Program-made: the position numbers and the translations under genes
The notes under the pieces: generated by a model
The model's database searches: none
The model's input: the letters and a program-made list of their open reading frames with translations, nothing else
Told to the model about the DNA's origin: nothing
Part shown: positions 23,839-33,818 of the stretch, piece by piece
Layout: the number at the start of each line of letters is the position of its first letter
How positions within the stretch are numbered: position 1 is the stretch's first letter
Assembly (NCBI GenBank): GCA_014529385.2
Contig: CM043957.1
Span: 70,951,003 to 71,015,002 of the forward strand
DNA: 64,000 nt
DNA from: Adiantum capillus-veneris
Lineage: Eukaryota > Streptophyta > Polypodiopsida > Polypodiales > Pteridaceae
Direction of reading: 5' to 3'

Positions 23839-23856
23839 TCCGCTCCTTTTCAAAGT
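23839..23856 (-). promoter_or_regulatory. E2 polypurine tract
   Basis: On the minus strand TTTGAAAAGGAGCGGA abuts the LTR. Confidence 0.65.
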
Positions 23857-24251
23857 GAGGTACTAGTACCGAACTGTATAGCGTCGAGGGAGATCGCCAA
23901 CAATGTCTGGAATCCTGTGAAGGACTCTTCGCCGGCCCACTCTGATGCGTGGGTCGTGCGATACTTGAACTTCATAAAGGTCTGCAACGCTTGCTTCTTT
24001 GGGCCGAGCCGAAAGTGACACAAAGTCATCTGTGGCTCCTTCAATGCGTTAACTTCGTCCATAGTCATGCGTCTACCTTCTTCAAGAATCTCCGAGGATG
24101 AAAATTCCTGAAACCACTTCCAACACAAAAACATGAACATACCCATTCCATGTAAAGTGACTGGAAAAATTATAGTCTTTCGAAAAAACTGTGCATGCAA
24201 TGCAAATGAACATAGAGACGGAGTGCCAAACCGTTCATCAAACACACGCAA
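23850..24251 (-). pseudogene. E2 pol tail with chromodomain-like end
   Basis: A 133-codon minus-strand frame ends ...KFKYRTTHASEWAGEESF and, at the very C-terminus, GTSTSL, the same ending as the E1 tail. The aromatic residues and the THxxxW segment match the second half of a pol chromodomain. The upstream part (CWKWFQEF, EEGRR, LKEPQMTLCHFRLG) aligns in order with the E1 linker. Everything upstream of this in pol is missing. Confidence 0.65.
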
Positions 24252-24664
24252 ACAATGGGGTCAGATCTTGACCTTCTGATTTAATCAATCAACTGTGGCA
24301 AATCACAATGGAAATGCCTATGCTTGATGCTCAATCCTTCTTGTGCTCTTTCTGCTATTGTGTCATGCCAAGGAAGAGACATGGAATGTGAATTCCTTGG
24401 GTGCAAACATTTCATCTTTTCATGAATCATCCGCATATATCCGTGCTCATTCATGAGTGAGTCGTGCTCAGCGTACAATATGTCATGCCTATGAAAATAC
24501 AGGATCACACAAGGACGGTGACTAAAATACAGGAAAGCGTCACGAATGAAACACTCAAACGATGCGTGCTGACTAATCATTCGAACACAAAATACTTCCT
24601 AAGGGGGTTCTTTGGATCTAGGCTCGAGAGCCAAGATCATCTCTTCGTGATTGATCGAATCTTC

Positions 24665-25520
24665 CTATGGGGGTTTTTTGGACCTCGACTCGAGAGCCAA
24701 GATCGGTTCGTCGTGATTGATCGAATCTGCAATGAGGTTAGCTTCACTAGACAAAGTATCAAATAAACCATCATCCTTGTGAACAATCACATCATTATCC
24801 TGCAAATCATCATGCTCGTGAATAATCACATCTTGATCATGCAAATCATCATGCTTATCATTATCATGCAAATCATGTGTGTCGTGCTTTGGAAAAGAAG
24901 AGACTGAGAGAGTCCTTTTCCTTATCCTTTGCAATTTGTGCCCGCATACTAGAAAAGAGTCGGAACAACTCTTGCATGTGTTGGGCTCTCTGTTCGGCCG
25001 CCAAGTGTGCTTGCTCATATGAACTCACGCTCCAAGGCTACCCTTCTGTCTTCGGCCGCCAAGAGCGCTTGCTTGCACTCACGCTCTAGGGCTGCCATTC
25101 TTTCTTCGGCCACCAAGCACGCTTGCTCGCACACACTCTATGGCTGACATTCTTTCTTCGTACTTGCGATCCCGTTCTTTTCTTTCTTCACGTACACGAT
25201 CCAATTCTGACTTTCTTTCTGCTTTTCTTGTTTCGCGTTCTAATTTCATGTCCATCATCATCTTGTCGAAAGCCTCCATAGCAGTTAGTGCAATCCTTGG
25301 CCTAGATGGGAAGGGGGAGGGTCGGAGAAACCTCCTAGTGGGGAAAACTCTTCTTCGCCACTCCCATGCTCACCACCTCCATGCGAAGTATCCAATCCGC
25401 TTCGGGTGATGACCATCCACTGAAGTCTTGGGTTCTTAAGTTCACGAGGAACTTGGACTCTTATGGTTCTTGGTTCTTGAGGGTCTTGAGGGTCTTGAGG
25501 TTCTTCTTTCGCTTGCAATC
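24665..25520 (-). pseudogene. E2 gag N-terminal half with tandem duplications
   Basis: The minus strand reads MQAKEEPQDPQDPQ ... MVITRSGLDTSHGG ... GGFSDPPPSH, the same start as E1. A basic/acidic helix follows (KLERETRKAERKSELDRVRE). Next come about three copies of a 51-57 bp unit (about 24988-25150; GGCCGCCAAGNNNGCTTGCT on the plus strand). After those comes a His/Asp-rich repeat (DLHDNDKHDDLHDQD, about 24770-24870). Frames change between the segments. No gag core or zinc knuckle remains. Confidence 0.7.
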
Positions 25521-25834
25521 TCTGTTAGAGAAGGATCTTCTCTTCACCCGAGCTCTTCTCTTTTCCACGGGCGCACCCCTTGGCGGCCTTGCGCTCACAC
25601 CAAGGTTGCTTTTTCCCACCTCACGTCAATTGGCCGGCCGCTAAGTGCACGGTCTGCTCTCAATGGGTGAAAAGAGAAACAAAGGGAGGCTGGACAAGTC
25701 CTTCTTTCTTGGGTTTCCTGTCACTATTCAAAAACACGATTAGGAATCGACACGCCCAAGAGGACTTGGATTACGTACGACCGCAACAAGCAAAAAAATT
25801 ATGTGGTTCTTTCCTTGAATGATACAGAACACTA

Positions 25835-25852
25835 CCAAAGCTCTAATACCAA
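25835..25852 (-). promoter_or_regulatory. E2 primer binding site
   Basis: TTGGTATTAGAGCTTTGG on the minus strand next to the 5' LTR. One base differs from the initiator-Met tRNA complement seen in E1. Confidence 0.85.
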
Positions 25853-27041
25853 TGTAAGGTGCAGAGGAAGTGAATGTTGAACTTTGCTCAAGATAAGTGC
25901 TCCGAATTGTGCTCAAGGACTCCTTTTACTTACAGAAGGGAGAGCCTTCCGTTCCTTTAGTGAGAGAGTGCAATGGACACAAACAAAGTGGTGAACACTG
26001 TGAGTGAAGGTGCATGAGACTGAGAGATAGAGAATACGACACCAGAATGTTATTAAACCCTCCTCCGAAGGCCCCACTCTCTATGGCGAGAGCGGTCTAC
26101 TATTGATTGCACAAATCTCTACAATGCTTTGGACTTGTCGACGACGATGAGGACGATGACTAGACGGGCTGAAATCTGAAAATGCTAATGGCTAAAATCT
26201 GCAAATCTTTATCTGTTGAATTCTGACTCTATGTCAGTGATGATGTCGATGACAACGATGCAACGACAATGCGCTGAAAACGCAGATGCTGAAATCTGCG
26301 TTTTCCGGGCTGAAACTGCAAACTTTGATGGATCTGACCATGCAGCGAGGATCTACTGCGGGATGGTGAGATCTGCGAGATTTGGGACTTGTTCTGCTGT
26401 GTCTAAGTGCTGAAAACTGAAAACGCCGGTGCTTACTAAGGTTCCGTCGCGATGAATCTACAAAACACCGAGGCTGATCTGCAACCAAAAACGCTAGGGT
26501 TGAAAACTATCCTGCTTGTGGAAATCTGCTAACGCTAGGGCTGCTCTGTGGTCTTGCTGTCGCCAAGCTACTGCAATGCAAAAACGCTGGCTGATCTTGG
26601 TGCAAAATGCTAGCTTGTTGCTGATGTAAAAACGCTAGGTCTGCTGATGGGGGTCCTGCTGAGAAGGTGCCTATTGAACGCGAAGTTCCTGCTGCCTCTA
26701 CTGCCAGAAATGCTAGCGCTAGGGTTTTCTTATATAGTTCACTTGCTAATTTGCCCTACCCAGTTCCCAAGAAAAGTCGCTTAAAAATCATAAGTGAAAA
26801 ATGTCAAAAATAGGAAAAATAGGTCTATGCACTATAAAAATGCTCCCGATGGGTTATGATGGCAATCTGATGATCATGTTGTGTGCAACCAAAGGATATG
26901 CATCTACTCTAAGTGCCTGGACATGCACGGTCTGCGAACAGACTCACAAAAGTGCCAGAACACTTCCTAATCTAACAGAATTGAACCCATGTCATTAAGT
27001 AGCTTGTCCACTTACACATAGGGTTAGATGTGCACGTGACA
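25853..27041 (-). repeat. E2 5' LTR (right), 1189 bp
   Basis: It runs TGTAAGG...GTGACA. A TATA box lies on the minus strand (CTATATAAG, about 26730-26737), at the position equivalent to the E1 LTR TATA. The interior shares the AAACGCTAG...CTGCTG repeat of E1. Confidence 0.9.
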
Positions 27042-27046
27042 CCTCT

Positions 27047-27213
27047 TGCCTCACCACCGAAGTCCACGAGATTGAGTGCAATGGTACGGGAGAACTTAGA
27101 GAAGAGGGACCAGGAATAGGAGGTCGAGGAGGGCTAATAGGAGTGCTGAGTACTTCTTCTTCTTCTTCTTGTTCTTCTTCTTGATGCTCTATCAAATGAG
27201 GTTTTTGCTTTGG
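27047..27213 (-). pseudogene. E3 gag N-terminus
   Basis: The minus strand starts MRENPKQKPHLIEHQ and continues through a Glu run and a Pro/Ser-rich stretch to SWTSVVRQE. There it meets the E2 target duplication. It continues in 22840-22607. The position just inside a primer site and LTR supports a gag start. Confidence 0.55.
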
Positions 27214-27507
27214 ATTCTCTCTCATGAGGTATCCATGCCCTAGGTGTCACAATCATGGAAGAGAAAACTCTTGTAAATGAGGTGGTAATAGCCTTTGCTC
27301 CAAGGCACTATCTATCCCTTTCCAGACGTACCACAACTCCAACACCCAATATGCAGTGTTTGCTCTTTCCTACGCTCAATGGGCACAATCCTATGCACAA
27401 TTCTAGGTCCTATAATTCCAAAATGGGGAGTCTTCCTTGGAGATCCTCACGGCCAACACTCCAACACGGAAAAAAATTATTTTAAAGTTATCGTTCGTGC
27501 AGTAACA

Positions 27508-27524
27508 AAATCTCCGATACCAAA
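27508..27524 (-). promoter_or_regulatory. E3 primer binding site
   Basis: TTTGGTATCGGAGATTT on the minus strand directly inside the short LTR, an imperfect initiator-Met tRNA complement. Confidence 0.6.
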
Positions 27525-27642
27525 TGTCAGCAAGCTCCTCTCCATGTTAGCAACCACCTCTCCACCTTGTCCAACATCCGAAGCTCCTTGCCACATCATC
27601 AAGCTCCTTAAGTAAAGTTTTCTTAGTCAGCAATTTGTGACA
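27525..27642 (-). repeat. short LTR of E3 (118 bp) flanked by both PBS and PPT
   Basis: On the minus strand it begins TGTCACAAATTGC and ends GCTTGCTGACA. A primer site is on one side (27524 downward) and a polypurine tract (TAGGGGGATGGAA, 27655-27643) is on the other, preceded by pol-tail-like VIEDDYSSFRG. A single LTR between pol end and gag start is the structure of tandem elements sharing an LTR. Confidence 0.5.
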
Positions 27643-27656
27643 TTCCATCCCCCTAA

Positions 27657-30600
27657 AAGAAGAGTAATCGTCCTCGATTACACCAATAGAGACAACACGA
27701 AGTTGAGTAGACACTGCTATCATGCATACATGCACATGTCATTCCAAGCAGTATACATTGTGGCATACACACTATAAAGCATTCATCAACATATATATAT
27801 TATTTCAAATTGAACTTTACATGCTAGTCCAACATTTCACATTGGACTTTGCATCCTGATCCAACATTTTACTTTAGACTTCACCTCTTGGTCAACATTT
27901 CATATTAGACTCTATAGAGGTCAATCACTAGCCATCACACCATTGTTTGACATTTCAAGGTATACCATTGAACTAATTATCCACAAATAATATGCTGCAA
28001 ACATTCTCTCTCAAAGAAGTCTCATGGGCAGAGTACTATCGACTTAGTACCTCTGGTGTGCTAAAGACCAGAACTATGACTATTATATTCACATGTCGGT
28101 CAATCTGTTGACGAGGAAGTGGAGTGCTCGTGCTCCCCACTATGCAATAGGCACTGCACCAAATCCACTACTAAAACAACCTAACTGAGCTTTTTCCCTT
28201 GGAGCTCCAAAACCAAAGGTCTCAAGGTATAGATCTTAAACCTGAGGGTTATCTGCCAATTCACCCACCACTCCATCCATACTATTTGGCGTCACCAAGT
28301 CACCTTTGGCCCACCTCCAAATAGTTCGCAAAGATCCACCCTTTTACATTGTCCAATTCTTGCAGATACCTATCCAAGTGTACCATTGAGTATCAAAAGA
28401 CAATTGCTAAATCTTTCGTGATCCTTTCTTCAACATATGAGAATCCTTCAATAACATTCATTTGTTGCTTTGGTGCTTTCACCAACAATAGCTTCTTTGT
28501 CAGAAGAGCCTGCCCCATAAGAGTTCTTGTATCTCCACCTTTCTTGGTCCAGGACAGCCCTTGGCTTGCTCTGCAATCATGACCTGCATCAACATTCTTG
28601 GTGGACCTGCCCTTGGCTTGCACATGGTATCAATCTTCCTCACAAAGTACTGCATACTCTTAAGAGGGAAAAGAAACCCTCGCAAAGCACAAGCACAAAT
28701 CCAGCCCACACTAGCTGCACCTATGAGAGCAATCTTGCGGAAAAAATACAAAGCTACCCTTTTCTTGCAATTACAAAATCAGCAAAAAGCAGGAACCTTT
28801 TTGAATTACAAAATATCAGGTAGAGAGAGAAAGCTCTTTGTTTCAGAGAGAGGAAATCGGCCCAGAGAGAATCAGCTCTGGAGAAAACAACCTGTCCAGG
28901 CAGATAACTGTTCTAGAGAGCAAAAGTCTGTCTAATCACACTTAGAGAGATGAATTCACGTTTCACAGAGAAAATCAGCTTTATAGGGGAAAGAAATTCT
29001 CAAGAGAGTCTATAAAATTCCCTAGAGAAAGAAACCCAGCACAGCTTGGGAGGACTTTTTCTCTGCCTCAGGGTTAAGTTGACGCCACCCCTATCGAGCC
29101 AGAGCTTCCTAGCAACGCCAGACAGAAGCAGTGGCCAACTGCCAATTTGAATTAATCGGAAACTATAAACCAAAGCCCCTCAAACTTCCCTGCCTCTTGC
29201 TTCATTGAAACAGAATATTACATCGTAACAGATGTGCATGTGGTGAAATAACTATGTTCAGTGCAACATGTCTTTAATTTGTGAGAGAATAACAGAACAC
29301 CATCTACCTTTGTATGCATACATTGCCCAACCAAATATCACCTATGAATAGTGTATTTTCTTCGATTTATGAATGCTCTCCATCTTTAGTGGACAAGAAT
29401 TGAACCTCAATTTTTATCTTGAAAACCGCTTCAGCACATCCTACAACTGCTTAAGTAAGGTGTCACGGCTCAGACTCCTACGAATGAAACATGGAAATGC
29501 ACCACTTATGTTAAATTGGTTTAGTTTGCAGACACCCCTATACTTGCGGGCCCCAGGTATCAGAGTAGACAATGAGAACAGTCCAACAATGACAAAGACG
29601 TAACAACGATGCGTCCAATCAGGGAAAACCTAAGAATGGTGGCCAAACGATGTACAAATCCATGAACCAAACTGCTGTAAGTCGCAGAAAAATCACGGTT
29701 GTGCTGGGCAGTAAAATCTCAGCTGTGTTGGAAATGGGTTTAACTGTGGTCTAAATAATGCATGACATGTGCTGTGGTGAAAATAAAAGATTTAGGTCCG
29801 CTTAGCATGCATCCCTTTGCTGTAAGGTTTGGAACAAAAACTCACAGAAGAAATGGAGGCGCTTGTTAGGCGTAATCTGCAGTCTACGCCTGGCAAAAAG
29901 TACAGACTTGCAGTAGAACCAACAGGAAGGGACCTTGCTTGCCTCTGAACTACTGCCTTGTTGTTGCAAAGGCTCACGATACTCAGCAGAAATGTCATGG
30001 TTGTCGGATGTTTTTCGCTTTCGCCTCCATGACATCCAAGAGCATTTCCTCCTATTTCCCATCTTCTGCTTTGCGCACCTATCACACAAACTGAGCTGCA
30101 GTTTCCAAAATGAGGAATGAAAGCTGTGGCCCGTCACATCTGCTCAGAAATCCGGTCATCCAACTCTAGAAAAATGCAGGCATCAGCAAACCCTCCATTT
30201 CTCTGTCCCGAGCAAATTCTGGACCGTCACGTACACACAAAACATACAGATTTTCTAAATGACAGAAATGCTCAACACATGCAGATTGCTCCAAAGCAGT
30301 ATTTAGGAAGGAGATGGAAATTAGTTCCCCAGTTCTTGCGTGCAGGCAAAGCGCTATGTCCTTACCCTTAACAAAAGGCCTCTGCTGTAAGTCGCAAGTC
30401 GTAAAAGGCTTACTTAGTCGCTGCAACTAGACGAGCTCATCCGCCATAGTCAAAGTGGAGAGGGGCTCACCAAGCTTCCATGTCAGCCACTTATAGAACG
30501 ACATGTCAACCACCTTATTTACGCTCCTTGGCCTAATTAATTGGGATTATTACAACTTTTTCTAATTGGTCCAGCCCCTCCACCTCCTTTTGGCATCTAT

Positions 30601-32229
30601 CTATCTATACTATAACAAGAGGGCACTGCCTTTGATTAAAGATTGGAAAAGCTAGTTATAAATATTATTGAACTATTATGGGAATTCAAAACATCTAAAA
30701 GAATATCCCAAACACTAGTTAGATCTTCCTTCAATGTTGTGGACGGATATGTCTAAAGATTATTGTTCATAAGATAGACAATGTATATTGTCCTTTAAAT
30801 TTGGGGCTATATCATAGTATTTTTGGCATGTTAAAGGCCCTAGTGCACTATGGGTGAAGGTCGTTCAATTTTCATTGCTCGCCAAGTGTCCCCAAGGGGT
30901 ATTGAAAGTCTTGTGAATAGAAAGACATGATAGTTTTTGAATGCTATTTTCCAAAGTTTCTTTTCACTTTTTGGATAAAAAAGAGTATTCATAAGAGTTT
31001 GATCATCGTCCAAATTGATAGCCATGTCTGAAACAATTGTCTAGCGATGGTTCAACCTCTTGATTATAGTTCGTTGCCTATTATTACAAACGTGCTACAA
31101 GATATGTATGAGGAATGTGTTTATATACTTACTTATTTATGATCTTATCTCTTAATGACTTCAAAATGAATAAATTTACCATCTTACATAAAGCAAGGAA
31201 ACTCTATCTACATAGTCCAAGAAAACTTCTAAAAGGAGGACACGCTACTAAAGGAAGGTGAAGGAAGAATAAATGCAATCAACCACCTCTTTGTTTTAGG
31301 CGTGAAGTCTTTTGACTTTCCATTTCCATGGGCCTTTTCATTTCTTTAACTCACCCTTCACTTAATCAACATTTGAGGTGTCTTTTTCTAGATTTGGGGA
31401 CCCCAATGGATTGAACACCATACAATCTACTTAAGGTCTACAAGTATATCTCAAGTAGAATGTAAGATCATCAACAAACCAATGTGCAAAAGGGTTGATG
31501 TACCACATCGCAGATACAACCAGACGTAAAGGAACCCGGACAAGCAAGTTTCATGTCAACATAGAGGTGATTTTTACGTCTACACACAATAGCAGACTAG
31601 CTAATTGACTAGCTTGTAGGCATAAACTAGTGAGTTTCATTTAAGCACAATTTGCAAGATGCACTCGTCCTCTTCGCATTTAGGGGGAGCAAGTATGTCA
31701 CCTCACAACTCTTACATTGACTAGGACATTTCCACATCCCCCTTCAAAGCTATCTACCAAAATACTAAACACGTAGAGGAGCTAATCCTGGACATTTTAC
31801 TACAAGTACCGACGAAAATTTTTGGGGCTCTATGTTTGCACACACCAATACAGCAAAAGCCAAAAGTGACAACTAAAAGGAAAACAAACAGAAGCACATA
31901 TATATAACCTTATGCCAATGCCAAATACAATGAGTAACTAATGCTTACACATTTCGAACAATGATGATACACTCTTCCACAATTTAATCACCGCAATAAG
32001 GGGACCTTAATGACATGTTTTCCGCTCATAATTTACATAAGGGATCTGGCCAGATAGCTTCCACACATAAATGGTGCGCAATCTTGTATGTGAATCAACA
32101 TAATCTGCCTAGAGCTAAACTGTTGACATGGAGTTGAACAAACAACAGCAAACAGTTCCTGACTTCACTTCTTGGCCGCCGCCTTCTCCGGGAAAACACC
32201 AGTTTGGTACTCCAGCTCGCAAAACTAAC
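27657..32229. other. unassigned region, no gene recognised
   Basis: If the E3 reading is right, the first part (about 27657-28600, minus) should be the end of another E3 pol, but only a few residues next to the polypurine tract look pol-like. From 28600 to 32229 the frames are short and without recognisable domains on both strands. A short (ATCT)n run lies near 30596-30610. I see no LTR pair or inverted-repeat element. Confidence 0.35.
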
Positions 32230-32513
32230 CTCCGAGGTCATCACAAGCCTCTCCAGGAAAGACAGTGTATAAAAAATCTCTAGAGTACAAATACACATAG
32301 AGATGCACCACACACACACGCCCCACTTACGTCTTGTTTTCCTTGTGATAGAAATACTTCCGATCCGGACCACTCCCAACCCATCCTCATCAGAAAAGCC
32401 AAAAAATGAGATGATGGTCCCAAACTGATCACATAGATTTCTTCGCATCGTAGGTAATATAATCCTGATCTTTGAGGTATACCGGTCCCTTCCCCTTGTT
32501 TTCTTCAAGATCT
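32230..32513 (-). other. exon-like segments beside element A, unrecognised
   Basis: On the minus strand, TTCTGTTGCAG is followed by 183 bp open in one frame (32513-32331; ILKKTRGRDRYTSKIRII...) and a donor-like GTAAGT. Then a TTGTACTCTAG acceptor precedes about 50 bp (32279-32230) and a GTTAGT donor. The splice-like borders are good but the protein is not recognised. It may be a gene fragment in which element A landed. Confidence 0.25.
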
Positions 32514-32549
32514 CTGCAACAGAAGCGGCGCCTGTTAGCAGCAAGCTAA

Positions 32550-33118
32550 CACGGACACCATTTTTTGGATTTCTCTTACCGTATTATGTTTGATCCCCGT
32601 TTTGGAACAAGTAGCTACAAATCCTTGAGCTAATGTGTTCAAGTCCATGATTGACCTTGGTGGAATGTTTTGGAACCATGTCAATGCTTTTCCTTCTAAT
32701 GTCATTCCAAACCCCTCGAATTGAGTATGGAAATCGAATATACGCTCTGCTCTTAGCACTTGCTTAAAGCTTGCTAAGTGGTCGTATGGATCCCCTAATC
32801 CACTGTATTTTCTGACCCATTTTTGAAAATCAGCTGGTCTGACGCGTCTGTTTGGTTCAACTCCCGGTCTCCTGGCACTTGGTCCTGTTCCGAGTCCTTC
32901 AAACCAGTCTGTTGGAAATAGTGACTCATGTAGCCCAGGACTGGCCTTAGTGTCACCCGGTTTTCTATGTGATGAGGTGGTTTCTGGTTTCTTCACATTA
33001 CTCTCAGATGATCTCTCACGGTGTTCATCTCTGGGAATTGTTTCTGTCCTTGCCCCAATATCCAATCCCGTATGGAATACCCTTGGTATTTGGTTTGTTC
33101 TACCTCCTCAGGAGTCAT
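32550..33118 (-). pseudogene. A gag, N-terminal half (inverted block)
   Basis: The minus strand starts near 33118 (MMTPEEVEQTKYQGYSI) and shifts frame at about 33065. It then encodes the Ty3 gag core: ADFQKWVRKYSGLGDPYDHL, FKQVLRAE, FEGFGMTLEGKALTWFQNIP, ending KHNTVREIQKM. At about 32550 homology ends abruptly in unrelated sequence. The next expected part of gag is on the plus strand at 36649. This is the capsid-like domain that would form the particle. Confidence 0.8.
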
Positions 33119-33218
33119 CATAACAAAGTTGTTGTTATAACAATCCTAAACAGGTAGGTTGGTAGGTCCGCTTATCCCTTATCTTTGATCTTGAAGATAT
33201 AGATGATCTTCATGGCCG

Positions 33219-33818
33219 TTAATTGTCCTGGTTTGGCATGAGAAGTCCACAGAAGATCTTCATGTTTCTATATTCCCAACAATAGACTCCGATATTATCC
33301 GTACTAAGCCGTTTCAAAGGCTTCAAATCCACTTGATCGTATCCCTCAAATTCTAAAGTTGGTGGTCCTTCTCTTGCCGACATATCTGGGATTATGGTGT
33401 TTACTTCTAACCCCCATTTGTCTATTACATCAGGGTTTTTGACTTGTAAATACTGAGTTCTATTTCTGTCCATGTATATTTTTCCTTGTTTGTTTTCCCT
33501 AATCTCCTCTTTGAACCCAATCCCATGGTCATCAATGCGAATAACATACTCCTCGTTAGGGTCCAAGTAAACCTGGGCTCCATGAAGGTTAGTCTTGTAA
33601 AAAGATAGTATATGTTTATAGCGTGTTGTCGTTCCAGTTTTCGAGTGAGTTGAGTAAGAACACATTTTGGATGTTGAATCTAAAAAAGTCTCTGAGACTT
33701 CTTCAGGAATTGTATGCAAGGAATTGCCTTGATTCACGCTTTCTTCGGTAGATACTCTACTGGAGGTTTCTCCGAGTATGCCCTGATTTCCTAGTACACG
33801 ACCCGATCTAAGGTTCAT
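33219..33818 (-). CDS. A upstream ORF, 199 aa, between leader and gag
   Basis: An intact frame on the minus strand starting MNLRSGRVL. It is hydrophilic, with a central EEYVIRIDDHGIGF segment and DKWGLEVNTIIPD. It precedes the gag core by about 100 bp in a different frame. MNLRSGR-type starts are common at the 5' end of plant Ty3 polyproteins, so it may be the gag N-terminus detached by an indel, or a separate ORF1. I recognise no enzymatic domain. Confidence 0.6.
   Translation of the reverse strand: MNLRSGRVLGNQGILGETSSRVSTEESVNQGNSLHTIPEEVSETFLDSTSKMCSYSTHSKTGTTTRYKHILSFYKTNLHGAQVYLDPNEEYVIRIDDHGIGFKEEIRENKQGKIYMDRNRTQYLQVKNPDVIDKWGLEVNTIIPDMSAREGPPTLEFEGYDQVDLKPLKRLSTDNIGVYCWEYRNMKIFCGLLMPNQDN

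Larger units (their letters stand above)
22841..27041 (-). mobile_element. E2: internally deleted Ty3/gypsy element related to E1
   Basis: LTRs begin TGTAAGGTGC and end GTGACA, as in E1, and are flanked by CCTCT. The internal 2.0 kb holds only the primer site, the N-terminal half of gag (right) and the chromodomain-like pol tail plus polypurine tract (left). Protease, RT, RNase H and most of integrase are gone. It is therefore a non-autonomous deletion derivative that could only move using enzymes from a relative of E1. It is inserted in the E3 gag. Confidence 0.9.
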
